Shown here: piece after piece, positions 1 through 8,755 of the stretch
Position numbering within the stretch: the stretch's first letter is position 1
Layout: the number at the start of each line of letters is the position of its first letter
Source: Bacillota bacterium
GTDB lineage: Bacteria; Bacillota; Clostridia; Acetivibrionales; DTU013
Reading direction: 5' to 3'
Assembly (NCBI GenBank): GCA_023435305.1
Contig: JAEYRV010000055.1
Location: 62,001-126,000, forward strand
DNA: 64,000 nt
The notes under the pieces: model-generated
What the model was told of the DNA's origin: nothing
Databases searched by the model: none
Seen by the model: only the letters and a program-made list of their open reading frames with translations
Translations under genes and position numbers: made by a program

Positions 1-594
1 TTCCTCCTGGGGGTCCTTTCCCTCTACGGACGGTTGGGAAGTATTTCCCGGCTCCTTAACAGCATCTCCGGAAGCCTGACTGCCTTCACCAGAGATCTGT
101 CCGTTACTTTCGGCCGGTTGACTGCCTGCGTCCGGTGCCTCAAAACTATCTTCATTTTCTGTAATGGCTCTTAGATAGCCATATTCCAATGCACTGTTCA
201 AAATCTCAGTGACTCCATTATCAAGCTTCTTATGTCTCAGGTCCTTATCCAAAAGGAGTTTTCTGCCATCATCATTCAATGCCTCAGCGCCTATGATCCT
301 GTCATAGATATTTACCGTAAGCTCAATGCTTGGATTTATGTCAATATCTACATAACTGTACGGTACGGTATAGCTGTATGCCCCATATCCCACTCCGAGA
401 ACAAGCAGGCCAACAGCAGCCATAGAGGCTACTCTCGCGGCGAACCTCCTGCTGCCGGACTCACCCGGGAGCTGTCCCCACTCCGTCTCCATACCCACGC
501 TCATGTCAGGAAGGGCTCTGACCTTTTTAAACTGGCCATCCTGTGTAAGTATTACCGCATATTTACCTTTTTTCTCCGCAACTATACCTTTCAC
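1..594 (-). CDS. rsgI: RsgI-type anti-sigma-I factor, N-terminal part (runs off the window)
   Basis: Membrane anti-sigma factor that should hold SigI inactive and release it after an extracellular signal. About 198 residues are visible: a cytosolic RsgI N-terminal domain (1-50, VKGIVAEKKGKYAVI), one membrane helix (about 55-76), then the extracytoplasmic motif DIDINPSIEL (84-92) characteristic of RsgI, where the Asn-Pro bond is the known autoproteolysis site of the family. After residue 145 comes a Ser/Gly/Glu/Pro-rich linker that continues past the window edge, so the sensory C-terminal domain is not visible. The GTG at 592-594 is preferred over TTG at 598-600 because AGGAAGGGGG lies 7 nt before it. 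It follows sigI by 15 nt, so the two are one operon. Confidence 0.9.
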   Translation of the reverse strand, partial: MKGIVAEKKGKYAVILTQDGQFKKVRALPDMSVGMETEWGQLPGESGSRRFAARVASMAAVGLLVLGVGYGAYSYTVPYSYVDIDINPSIELTVNIYDRIIGAEALNDDGRKLLLDKDLRHKKLDNGVTEILNSALEYGYLRAITENEDSFEAPDAGSQPAESNGQISGEGSQASGDAVKEPGNTSQPSVEGKDPQEE

Positions 595-609
595 CTTCAA
601 GCCCCCTTC

Positions 610-1308
610 CTACAATTTTATGTAATCCTTTATGTATTCATAATCGCCAATTGCAATAACAACTACCGCTATTATATATTTTCGAAATCGTTCGATCAAT
701 TTCCGGGGTAATCCCGATAGTTTTTCAAGCTCCGCTACAGGAAGGTACTTCTTTATTAAGACAGGCTTCAGTATGTCGGGATTTGATAAAATGACACCAG
801 CCAGCTCGGCGCATTGCTGTCTGGTCTTTCTGTGCTTCGGTGACACCCTGGCCAGATCCCGGTATGTAATGTTCCACTGCTCAAGCTCCCTGCCAAGCTC
901 CTGCAGCTCAAGCCTTCTTTGTTCGGCGAGCGTCCGGTCCGAATATTTTCGTATGGCCTCATCACCGCTCAGGTCATACTCTTCTTCCTTCTCCTCCATA
1001 TACAGATTCAATGAAATAACGTTACTGTGACGTCTCTCACTCCTGTAATAGTCGATGAGCCTTCTCTTGATCACATTACGTGAGAAAGTGAAAAAGTTAC
1101 CCTTTGAGCTGTCAAAGGAATTGATCGCCTCGACAAATGCTATCATGGAAATACTCAGTTCATCATCAGTCCCGTAGTTCATATACCTTCCGACAACTTT
1201 TTCAGCGCATGAGGCAATAAAAGGTTTGTATTCTTCTACAAATCTTCCGGTTTCTTCAGTGTTGTTGCGAATGCCCTCCAGTCGGGCATTTATTGCATCA
1301 AACTGCAT
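610..1308 (-). CDS. sigI: RNA polymerase sigma factor SigI
   Basis: Alternative sigma factor of the SigI family, which in Bacillus answers heat stress and in cellulolytic clostridia controls polysaccharide-degradation genes. Visible hallmarks are the region 2 block with YKPFIASCAEKVVGRYM, GTDDELSISMIAFVEAI and KGNFFTFSRNVIKRRLIDYYR, and the C-terminal block PRKLIERFRKYIIAVVVIAI ending in DYIKL. The reading frame is open to 1359, but the extended -10 element at 1371-1379 puts transcription start near 1364, too close for an ATG at 1359. The ATG at 1308 (232 aa) has GGGG 5 nt upstream; the ATG at 1341 is an alternative. Coupled to rsgI downstream. Confidence 0.93.
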   Translation of the reverse strand: MQFDAINARLEGIRNNTEETGRFVEEYKPFIASCAEKVVGRYMNYGTDDELSISMIAFVEAINSFDSSKGNFFTFSRNVIKRRLIDYYRSERRHSNVISLNLYMEEKEEEYDLSGDEAIRKYSDRTLAEQRRLELQELGRELEQWNITYRDLARVSPKHRKTRQQCAELAGVILSNPDILKPVLIKKYLPVAELEKLSGLPRKLIERFRKYIIAVVVIAIGDYEYIKDYIKL

Positions 1309-1370
1309 GGCTACCCCATTCTGCTGGCTGAAATTCCGCATCGGACAGGTCCTGCCCACGGTACGAAATG

Positions 1371-1379
1371 ATTATAGCA
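1371..1379 (-). promoter_or_regulatory. Extended -10 promoter for sigI-rsgI
   Basis: TGCTATAAT on the minus strand is a perfect extended -10 (TGnTATAAT); the -35 position carries no good TTGACA match. I did not find a convincing SigI-type promoter (CCCCC/CGWA) at the right spacing, so autoregulation is not supported by sequence here. Confidence 0.55.
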
Positions 1380-1447
1380 CAGATGCCTGCTGCCGGGTGC
1401 CTATGACATTATATAGTAATTTCGATTTAATATTTCAGAAAAAAACA

Positions 1448-1478
1448 AAAACAGCAGACAAGTCCCTTCTGCTGTTTT
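1448..1478 (-). terminator. Intrinsic terminator after spoVT
   Basis: Perfect 11-bp stem (AAAACAGCAGA / TCTGCTGTTTT, arms 1448-1458 and 1468-1478) with a T-rich tail on the minus strand, 29 nt after the spoVT stop. Confidence 0.85.
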
Positions 1479-1506
1479 ATATTGCTTCCCCATTTGTCAT
1501 TTCCGA

Positions 1507-2061
1507 TTACTGCTCCATCTGTTTCCCAAGAAATCCTGCCGCTGACTGAGCGAGTTTCGCTTCGACCTCTCCCATTTTACTGTTGGGATCTGTGGATAAA
1601 AGCATTACAGCGCCTATGGGATCGCCCTCCGAAATGATAGGAGACACCACCTGCGAAGCATATTTCCTTTCAGAACCCTCATCAGCCAGTATGGATATGC
1701 TTTTGTCCTCTGATGATTTCACCACGAGTGTCGTTTTTTCTTCGATGACCCTTTCTACCTCGGGGCTCAGAGATTTTTCCAAAAACTCCTTCTTGGACGC
1801 ACCTGACACTGCAATTATCGTATCACGGTCTGCTATACAGGTTATATGTCCGCTGGTTTTATGGATAGATTCAGCATATTGTGTCGCAAAATCGCCCAAT
1901 TCACCTATAGGAGAATATTTCTTAAGTATCACTTCACCTTCTTTATCGGTGAAAATTTCCAGAGGATCGCCTTCCCTGATTCGTAATGTCCTTCGGATCT
2001 CCTTGGGTATTACAACCCTGCCAAGATCATCTATTCTCCGCACAATACCGGTTGCCTTCAA
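1507..2061 (-). CDS. spoVT: Stage V sporulation transcriptional regulator SpoVT
   Basis: Forespore regulator that tunes sigma-G-dependent genes. The 184-residue protein has an AbrB/MazE-type swapped-hairpin DNA-binding domain at 1-50 (KATGIVRRIDDLGRVVIPKE is the SpoVT signature) followed by a GAF-like ligand-binding domain at about 55-180. Full length for the family. Start codon is TTG (2059-2061) with AAGGAGG 8 nt upstream. It sits directly downstream of a prsA-like foldase gene, but a terminator at 2164-2194 and its own sigma-G-like promoter indicate separate transcription. Confidence 0.97.
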   Translation of the reverse strand: MKATGIVRRIDDLGRVVIPKEIRRTLRIREGDPLEIFTDKEGEVILKKYSPIGELGDFATQYAESIHKTSGHITCIADRDTIIAVSGASKKEFLEKSLSPEVERVIEEKTTLVVKSSEDKSISILADEGSERKYASQVVSPIISEGDPIGAVMLLSTDPNSKMGEVEAKLAQSAAGFLGKQMEQ

Positions 2062-2102
2062 TGTCGTTACCTCCTTAACTGAATTGTTTCACATTGCTTT
2101 TT

Positions 2103-2132
2103 TATTATTCATTGTTTATTGGAGTTTTATAC
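2103..2132 (-). promoter_or_regulatory. Sigma-G-like promoter of spoVT
   Basis: Minus-strand GTATA (2128-2132), 18-nt spacer, AATAATA (2103-2109); compare the Bacillus sigma-G consensus gyATr-N18-cAtwmTA, one mismatch in the -10. Predicted start near 2096 gives a 35-nt leader containing the RBS. SpoVT is a known sigma-G target in Bacillus, which supports the reading. Confidence 0.55.
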
Positions 2133-2163
2133 ATATGAGGCTATTTGAGAAAAAGTTAAGCAC

Positions 2164-2194
2164 AAAATCAAAGGACCGCCAGTAAAGGCAGCCC
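2164..2194 (-). terminator. Intrinsic terminator after prsA
   Basis: Minus-strand stem of 8 bp with G-U pairs (arms 2173-2180 and 2187-2194) followed by TTTGATTTT. Moderate strength. Confidence 0.55.
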
Positions 2195-2232
2195 TCTGCA
2201 ATATAAACAATATTTTTACAATGATCCTCGTA

Positions 2233-3375
2233 TTATCTGATGCTGTTGAAAATGTCTTCGCTCAGAACAAATTTGGTATTGTCAACCAAATCATTTACTC
2301 TTTGCTCATATATCTGCCTCTTGACGAAAGTCGCGTCGAATTCATAATAATTTTCTGCACACTTAAGGCTGACAGGCTCCCCTTCTCCATACTTCTCCTC
2401 AAGCTTTAGGATATGGTATCCGAACATAGTCCGAACAGGCGTATTTGTGATCTGTCCGGGTTCCAGTGAAAATGCTGCGTCTTCAAATTCCTCGACCATG
2501 GCGCCTCTGCCGAAAAGGTAGTCCCCTCCCCATTGGCTTGAACCATCCTCGGAAAACTCTTTTGCCAGAGCTGCAAAATCTTCACCTGCTTGCAGTCTGT
2601 CTATGAGTCCTTCAGCCTTTTCCCTGATGGCTTTATCATCTTCCTCCGAAGCATCCTCAGGCACCATCAGCAGTATATGTCTTGCCCAAAGCGCTTCACC
2701 GGCTCCATATCTGTATCGGGTGTCCGCCTTGAAAAATTCGGGGTGTTTCGCATAATTGGCTGTAACATCAGCTTCCTGGTCGGATATTTTACCTATCTCT
2801 TCCATCTGATACTTCTGCACTATATATGACTGGATCTGCGCCTTTCTCAGATCGTTTATCGAGAATCCATACTCCTGCTGGAATGCCTTGTTTGCCTTTA
2901 TTTCGTTGCCCGCGCCCATCGTATCTATTATGCTCGTCTTAATCGTGCTTTCGATACTGTTTTTCTCTTCATCGGTCAAAGAGATCTTTGCCTCTACTGC
3001 TTTTTTATACTGTACTTTTGTATACTTGAGTTCGTCGATAGCTTTCTTTTTTGCTACCTCGAGTGCATCCTCCCCTCCGATTTTCGTCGCCCAGAAGGTC
3101 TGCTCGGAGATATTCGGGTCTTCCTCTGATGCGTAATAGTACATCATCTGCTTTTGTGCTTCAAAGTAATACTTGAATTCACCGGCGGATATTCTGACTC
3201 CGTCGATGGTTGCAACTGTGTTTCCGGCTGTGCTCATCCATACTGCCAGTCCGACGGCAATGACCACGATAACTGCAACAGCTATCAGACCGTACTTCAC
3301 AAACAGCGGCATCCTGGTCTTTTGATCATCCGACGAACTGCCGCCATTTTTGGTTTTTGACTTGTTAATATCCAA
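2233..3375 (-). CDS. prsA: PrsA-like peptidyl-prolyl cis-trans isomerase (parvulin foldase)
   Basis: Membrane-anchored extracytoplasmic foldase of the PrsA/SurA type, 380 aa. It has a short basic N-terminus, one membrane helix (about residues 26-46, YGLIAVAVIVVIAVGLAVW), a SurA-like N domain, and a parvulin PPIC domain from about 230 to 330 (ARHILLMVPEDA, SEDGSSQWGGDYLFGRG, FGYHILKLEE). There is no lipobox, so it is an uncleaved membrane anchor rather than a lipoprotein. TTG start (3373-3375) behind GAGGAGAG. It lies between mfd and spoVT, the usual clostridial place. The upstream element at 3400-3428 resembles a sigma-G promoter, which would make this a forespore foldase. Confidence 0.88.
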   Translation of the reverse strand: MDINKSKTKNGGSSSDDQKTRMPLFVKYGLIAVAVIVVIAVGLAVWMSTAGNTVATIDGVRISAGEFKYYFEAQKQMMYYYASEEDPNISEQTFWATKIGGEDALEVAKKKAIDELKYTKVQYKKAVEAKISLTDEEKNSIESTIKTSIIDTMGAGNEIKANKAFQQEYGFSINDLRKAQIQSYIVQKYQMEEIGKISDQEADVTANYAKHPEFFKADTRYRYGAGEALWARHILLMVPEDASEEDDKAIREKAEGLIDRLQAGEDFAALAKEFSEDGSSQWGGDYLFGRGAMVEEFEDAAFSLEPGQITNTPVRTMFGYHILKLEEKYGEGEPVSLKCAENYYEFDATFVKRQIYEQRVNDLVDNTKFVLSEDIFNSIR

Positions 3376-3399
3376 AGCTATCTCTCCTCATAAAGAAAA

Positions 3400-3428
3400 T
3401 ATAATACAAATACCGCAATAACGTATTC
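3400..3428 (-). promoter_or_regulatory. Possible sigma-G-type promoter of prsA
   Basis: Minus-strand GAATA (3424-3428), 17-nt spacer, TATTATA (3400-3406); matches gyATr / cAtwmTA except one base in each box, spacing one short. A sigma-A reading (TATTAT without a good -35) is also possible. Confidence 0.35.
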
Positions 3429-3598
3429 AGTCCCACTGCCGTCAATAGCATTCTCATGTGTGGAGGACTGAAAAACGATTTTCTCATATCCCTGAAAGGC
3501 GGGACTTAACTGGCTGCCTACAGAGGTGTGAAACATCCGTCGCCTCGTTATGTTAACAAAAGATCGTTAAACGATACATAATACATTATAATAGATTA

Positions 3599-6500
3599 TC
3601 AACCCACTTCAAAGCTTTTTAAATCCTGTAATAAAATCTTAATATTATCCAGCCCGCTGTCGCCGCGGCCTGATGTAAGCCTGTAAACAAGGTACGGAGA
3701 AGCGCCTGCATTGAACAGCAGCTGCCTTCTGTATTTTTCGGCCGCCTTTGCTATGGCCTGGAAATTTATTTTCTTTGCATCCGACATACTGAATATGATC
3801 GTATCATTCTTTTCGGATACTGATGAAAATCCCAGCGAACGAGCCAAGGCCTTGATCAGCGCTATCTTGATCAGATTTCTGACCGGACCCGGCAGGTCGC
3901 CGTATCTGTCCGTCAGTTCATCCTCTATATCCACTGCATCGCTCTCATTTTGTATAGCAGCTATCTTCTTGTACATTTCTATCTTTTTGCTCTCAACACC
4001 TATATATGAATCGTCTATATATGCATTCACATTTATGTCTATGGCGGTTTCGGCTTCTTCCCTCCGCAGCGGTTCGCCCTTGAGCTCCCGTACGGCCTCG
4101 TCCAGGAGCCGGCAGTACATGTCATACCCGACAGACTCCATATGTCCATGCTGCTCGGGTCCAAGCAGATTCCCGGCGCCGCGGATCTCCATGTCGCGCA
4201 TTGCTATCTTGAAGCCTGAACCCAGTTCGGTGAATTCCTTGATAGCCTGGAGTCTTTTCTCTGCCACCTCGGATACGATTTTATCCTTTTTGTATGTTAT
4301 ATATGCATAGGCAAGCCTGTTTGACCTGCCGACCCTTCCCCTCAGCTGGTACAGCTGGGCCAGACCCATCCTGTCCGCGTCCTCCACGATTATCGTATTT
4401 ACATTTGGCATGTCGAGCCCCGATTCGATTATAGTGGTACATACCAATACATCAAACTCTCCTTTTATGAAGCTGAACATTATATCCTCAAGCTGTCTCT
4501 CATCCATCTGCCCATGGGCCACCGCCACCCGTGCCTCGGGGATCATTGCCTGTATCTCGGCGGCTCGCAGATCGATAGTCCTTACACGGTTGTACAGATA
4601 AAACACCTGGCCATGCCTGCCCAGCTCCCTGATGATGGCATCCTTGATCACATCCCTGTTATATTCCATAACATAGGTCTGCACCGGATATCTCTCCTCG
4701 GGAGGATCCTCTATGACGCTTATATCTCTGATCCCGGACAGTGACATATGAAGCGTCCTTGGTATGGGAGTTGCCGTAAGTGTCAGCACATCGACTCCCG
4801 GCGCCAGATTTTTCAGCCTTTCCTTGTGCTGCACGCCGAAGCGCTGCTCTTCATCTATCACAAGCAGTCCCAGGTTCCTGAAGTGTATGTCCTTTTGCAG
4901 CAGCCGGTGTGTACCGACAAGAACATCAATATTTCCGGCCTTTACTTCTTTTAAAATTTTCTTCTGCTCCGATTGTGACCTGAAGCGGCTGACCATATCA
5001 ACAGTTACGGGAAAATCCTTCAGCCGTTGGGCAAAGCTGTTGTACTGCTGCTGTGCCAGCACCGTGGTGGGCACCAGATAGGCTACCTGCCTGCCATCCA
5101 TTGCAGCCTTGAATATAGCCCGGATAGCCACCTCGGTCTTGCCATAGCCCACATCTCCGCAAAGCAGCCTGTCCATGACCTTTCCGGATTCCATATCTTC
5201 CTTTATTTCTTCGATGCACTTGAGCTGGTCTTCAGTCTCCTCATAGGGGAACTGCTCTTCAAACTGCTTCTGCCAGACCGTATCCTGGGAATACGTATAC
5301 CCCTTTACGGCCGCTCTTTGGGCATATAGCTTTATCAGCTCTGCCGCCAGCTCCTTTAGCGATTCCCTGACCCTGTTCTTTGTCTTCATCCAGTCAGATC
5401 CGCCCAGCTTGCTGACCTTCGGCTGCTTGCCCTCCGAGCCGATATACTTCTGTATCAGATCCATCTGGTTCGTAGGTATATAAAGGAATGCACCTTCCTG
5501 ATAGCGTATCTTCAGGTAATCCTTTTTGACGCCATCCACCGACAGCTTCTCCATACCTATGTACTGGCCTATTCCATGGGACTGGTGCACAACATAGTCA
5601 CCTATATCAAGCTCTGAGAAGAAGCTGATGGGACGGCCTTTATACTTTCCATGGCTCTTTGTCTGCTTTTTTCTGTCCTGCCCGAATACTTCCCTGTCGC
5701 TGATCACGGTAAATCCGATGGACGGGTACTCAAAGCCCTTGTTAAGACTGCCATGGGTGATTATTATCTGCCCTGGCTGCACAGGCTCCTTCACCTGGTC
5801 CATGTAGACCGCTTCCAGCCCCTTGTCCGCAAGTGATTCCCTAAGCCTTTCACCTCTGCCCCTTGTCCCTGAGAGAAGCAATACCCTGCTCCTTCCCTGT
5901 TTCCATGCAGTCAGGCTTTCCACAAGCAGCTCCATGCTTCCCTGGAATGATCCGATTATCCTGCATGGAATGCTGTATGCCAGTGAATCTCTTGATGCAA
6001 TGCTGTCGGGGTTGACTGTATTCAAATAGACTGTCCTTTTCTTTACTATGTTATTGAAAACCGCAGTATAGTCAAAGAACATTTCTGTACTCTGCGGCAG
6101 CAGCATACCTTTGCCTATCAGCGCCTTGCATATCTCCGCATGCTCAAGGAGCAGGTTATCCAGACGCTGTTCCTGCCTGACAGGCTCATCCATGAATACA
6201 AGTACATCATCTCCGGCATAGTCGGTCAGAAAGGCCGGATCATCTGCTATATATGATATATATCTGTCTATTCCCGGGAAATACCACGATTCCCTGAAGC
6301 GTTCCATATCAGCTTCTATCTTCAGAGATAAGCTGTTATTTCTCTTACCTGCAGAAGAAAGATCATTTTTCACAGCCCTCAGTATTTTATTCTTTCTATC
6401 CTGATCGAATATCATTTCACGTGCCGGCAGGATCCTGACCATGTCCACTCGGCCCGTCGAACGCTGTGTATTTGTATCGAACCATCTGATCGAATCGATT

Positions 6501-7096
6501 TCGTCCCCGAAAAATTCGAGTCTGACAGCATTTTCAGAATCCACGGGGAATATGTCCACGATCCCGCCACGGACTGCAAACTGTCCCTTTCTCTCTACGG
6601 ATTCAACCCTTTCATATGCTGATACCACCAGCCTTCGGATCAGCTCCTCCATATCCATGCGCGTATTCTGATCTATCCGGGTCACATACTGTCTGAACAT
6701 TTCCGGACGGATCATTTTATGGGAAAGGGCTTCCACCGATGTCACAACAAAGCTGTATTCTCCCCTGCTGATCCTGTCGATGGCCGCCAGCCTCTGGTAT
6801 ACAGTATCGTAGCTCTTTGCCTCGACATCGTAGAGCATTATCTCCTTCGCCGGGAAGAAAACCACCTCATCCCCCATGAAGAAGGCAAGATCCTCATATA
6901 GCTTTCTGGCATGCATCTCATTGAATGCGACAAAAATACCCTTTCGGCCGCAATGGCTGCAAAGGGCATACGAAATGTGGGCCTTCTGTGATTCAGAGGG
7001 CCCTGTGATGCTGACTGGCCTCGTATAGCTCCGGATCGATCCCAATATATCCGTATACTCTTCCAGTTCTAATAGCGGAGCTGTGAAATTTATCAT
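3599..7096 (-). CDS. mfd: Transcription-repair coupling factor Mfd
   Basis: ATP-driven DNA translocase that removes stalled RNA polymerase and recruits UvrA. About 1165 aa, full length. Domains in order: UvrB-like N-terminal region, RNA-polymerase-interacting domain (IGDYVVHQSHGIGQYIGMEK), superfamily 2 helicase with Walker A GDVGYGKTEVAIRA, Walker B VIDEEQRFG, motif III TLTATPIPRTL, motif VI QLRGRVGRSNR, then the C-terminal TRCF domain. The frame opens at a TTG at 7108, but that has no spaced RBS; the ATG at 7094-7096 has GGAAGG 4 nt upstream and matches other Mfd N-termini better. It starts 24 nt after pth. Confidence 0.97.
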   Translation of the reverse strand: MINFTAPLLELEEYTDILGSIRSYTRPVSITGPSESQKAHISYALCSHCGRKGIFVAFNEMHARKLYEDLAFFMGDEVVFFPAKEIMLYDVEAKSYDTVYQRLAAIDRISRGEYSFVVTSVEALSHKMIRPEMFRQYVTRIDQNTRMDMEELIRRLVVSAYERVESVERKGQFAVRGGIVDIFPVDSENAVRLEFFGDEIDSIRWFDTNTQRSTGRVDMVRILPAREMIFDQDRKNKILRAVKNDLSSAGKRNNSLSLKIEADMERFRESWYFPGIDRYISYIADDPAFLTDYAGDDVLVFMDEPVRQEQRLDNLLLEHAEICKALIGKGMLLPQSTEMFFDYTAVFNNIVKKRTVYLNTVNPDSIASRDSLAYSIPCRIIGSFQGSMELLVESLTAWKQGRSRVLLLSGTRGRGERLRESLADKGLEAVYMDQVKEPVQPGQIIITHGSLNKGFEYPSIGFTVISDREVFGQDRKKQTKSHGKYKGRPISFFSELDIGDYVVHQSHGIGQYIGMEKLSVDGVKKDYLKIRYQEGAFLYIPTNQMDLIQKYIGSEGKQPKVSKLGGSDWMKTKNRVRESLKELAAELIKLYAQRAAVKGYTYSQDTVWQKQFEEQFPYEETEDQLKCIEEIKEDMESGKVMDRLLCGDVGYGKTEVAIRAIFKAAMDGRQVAYLVPTTVLAQQQYNSFAQRLKDFPVTVDMVSRFRSQSEQKKILKEVKAGNIDVLVGTHRLLQKDIHFRNLGLLVIDEEQRFGVQHKERLKNLAPGVDVLTLTATPIPRTLHMSLSGIRDISVIEDPPEERYPVQTYVMEYNRDVIKDAIIRELGRHGQVFYLYNRVRTIDLRAAEIQAMIPEARVAVAHGQMDERQLEDIMFSFIKGEFDVLVCTTIIESGLDMPNVNTIIVEDADRMGLAQLYQLRGRVGRSNRLAYAYITYKKDKIVSEVAEKRLQAIKEFTELGSGFKIAMRDMEIRGAGNLLGPEQHGHMESVGYDMYCRLLDEAVRELKGEPLRREEAETAIDINVNAYIDDSYIGVESKKIEMYKKIAAIQNESDAVDIEDELTDRYGDLPGPVRNLIKIALIKALARSLGFSSVSEKNDTIIFSMSDAKKINFQAIAKAAEKYRRQLLFNAGASPYLVYRLTSGRGDSGLDNIKILLQDLKSFEVG

Positions 7097-7120
7097 TAAG
7101 CCTTCCAAGTCCTGATTACC

Positions 7121-7702
7121 CTAATCCTTTTGATCTCCGTTGTATTTATTCATAGCCGGTGCCACACCCTCGGATACTATCAGTGCGGCAGCTTCAGCTG
7201 CTCTTTCAATACATTTGGCCACTGCCGGAGCCTCATCGGCTCCAAACCTGCCCAGAACATAATCTGCAAGCTCCCAGCCCTCGGGAGCTCTTCCGATACC
7301 GATACGGATCCTCGGGAAGTCATCGGACTGAAGCTGGTAAATGACAGACTTCATGCCGTTGTGAGTCCCTGAACTGCCCCGCGCCCGTATCCTCAATGCT
7401 CCGGCCGGCAGATCCACATCGTCATATATCACAATCAGGTTTTCTGCGGGAACCTTGTACCATTGCAATATATCACGAATGCTCTCACCGCTGAGGTTCA
7501 TAAAGGTCTGGGGCTTGACAAGCAGCACCCTTTCCCCGTTTATAAGTCCGTCGCCGGTCAATGCCTTATGCTTCAGGCGATCGACCTTGATGCCGTACTT
7601 TTTCGACAGCAGGTCGATCGTTAAAAAACCGGCGTTGTGCCTGGTATTTTCATACTTGCTTCCCGGGTTGCCCAGACCGGCGATCACAATCATTTTATCC
7701 AA
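7121..7702 (-). CDS. pth: Peptidyl-tRNA hydrolase
   Basis: Cleaves peptidyl-tRNA released by stalled ribosomes. Recognised by IVIAGLGNPGSKYENTRHNAGF with the catalytic His in TRHNAGF, YDDVDLPAG, and GSSGTHNGMKSV followed by FPRIRIGIGRAP. 193 aa, usual length. The TTG at 7700-7702 is chosen because GGGGG stands 7 nt upstream; the ATG at 7693 would be 16 nt from it. The frame extends further upstream into prs, which is not real N-terminus. Between prs and mfd, in the standard glmU-prs-pth-mfd order. Confidence 0.95.
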   Translation of the reverse strand: MDKMIVIAGLGNPGSKYENTRHNAGFLTIDLLSKKYGIKVDRLKHKALTGDGLINGERVLLVKPQTFMNLSGESIRDILQWYKVPAENLIVIYDDVDLPAGALRIRARGSSGTHNGMKSVIYQLQSDDFPRIRIGIGRAPEGWELADYVLGRFGADEAPAVAKCIERAAEAAALIVSEGVAPAMNKYNGDQKD

Positions 7703-7721
7703 TACTGCACCCCCGGACTGC

Positions 7722-8684
7722 TCATTCCTTCTGCGTGAAAATAGTACTGATCGAAATATCCCCATATATTCTCTCGATAGCTTCTGCAAAAATGGCCGCA
7801 ATGGAAAGTGACGTTATCTTTCTTGTGGGTTTTCCTTCGGGCAGAGGTATGGTGTTGAGCGTAACGAGCTCCGTAATGCAGGATCCTTCGATCCTGTCAC
7901 ATGCAGGGCCTGAGAGCACGCCATGTGTACAGCAGGCATATACCTCCTTTGCGCCCATTTCCATAAGCGCATTGGCTCCATTTACTATGGTCCCCGCCGT
8001 ATCGATAAGATCATCTATCAACACGACTCTCCTGTTCCTGACATCACCGACGACATTCATTATTTCGCTGACATTTGCCTTTGGTCTTCTTTTGTCGATG
8101 ATTGCGATCGGAATGTCCAGCCATTCGGCAAATTTCCTGGTGCGGGTAACACTACCGACATCGGGAGACACTGCTATCACATCACTGGCATCACAGAATT
8201 TCTCCTGGAAATACGCGGCCATGACCGGTACGCCCATCAGATGGTCCACCGGTATGTCAAAAAAGCCCTGGAGCTGCGGAGTGTGCAGATCCATAGTCAA
8301 TACCCTGTCCGCTCCTGCTGTGGTTATAAGGTTCGCTACAAGCTTGGCCGAAATAGGGTCTCTTGCCTTCGCCTTCCTGTCCTGGCGGGCATATCCGAAA
8401 TAAGGGATAACTGCTGTTATCCTTCCGGCGGAAGCTCTTTTGAGAGCATCGATCATAATAAGCAATTCAATAAGGTTGTCATTTACTGGTGTGCATGTAG
8501 ACTGGACCACAAAAACGTCGGATCCTCTGACGACCTCCCCAATATTTATGGCGGATTCACCGTCACTGAACTTACCAACAGTGGCCATGCCGAGCGGCAA
8601 GCCTATCTTCTCAGCAATCTCCTCAGCAAGCTTTCTGTTGGAATTACCTGAAAATATTTTTATGTCCTTGCCATGCAGATTCAT
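7722..8684 (-). CDS. prs: Ribose-phosphate pyrophosphokinase
   Basis: Makes PRPP from ribose-5-phosphate and ATP for purine, pyrimidine, His and Trp synthesis. 320 aa, class I. Visible motifs: SDGESAINIGE, QSTCTPVNDNLIELLI, the ATP flexible loop FGYARQDRKAKARDPISAKL, MDLHTPQLQGFF and the PRPP-binding loop VLIDDLIDTAGTI near 220-232. ATG start with AAAGGAG upstream. Downstream of glmU by 71 nt and 20 nt before pth. Confidence 0.97.
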   Translation of the reverse strand: MNLHGKDIKIFSGNSNRKLAEEIAEKIGLPLGMATVGKFSDGESAINIGEVVRGSDVFVVQSTCTPVNDNLIELLIMIDALKRASAGRITAVIPYFGYARQDRKAKARDPISAKLVANLITTAGADRVLTMDLHTPQLQGFFDIPVDHLMGVPVMAAYFQEKFCDASDVIAVSPDVGSVTRTRKFAEWLDIPIAIIDKRRPKANVSEIMNVVGDVRNRRVVLIDDLIDTAGTIVNGANALMEMGAKEVYACCTHGVLSGPACDRIEGSCITELVTLNTIPLPEGKPTRKITSLSIAAIFAEAIERIYGDISISTIFTQKE

Positions 8685-8755
8685 ATCAATGCTCCTTTAA
8701 ATATTATGGTGTTCAATACAGTATTATTTATTATATATCTACAATACAACCTTCT

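Noticed and set aside
232..711. 159-codon plus-strand frame over sigI/rsgI
   Set aside because: Antisense to the clear RsgI N-terminus and SigI end; no RBS.
1360..1400. SigI-dependent autoregulatory promoter
   Set aside because: CACCCG and CGTA are present but about 28 nt apart, which does not fit the SigI promoter spacing.
3711..6901. Many long open frames on the plus strand opposite mfd
   Set aside because: They are antisense to a full-length Mfd with all motifs, have no RBS and no recognisable protein content.
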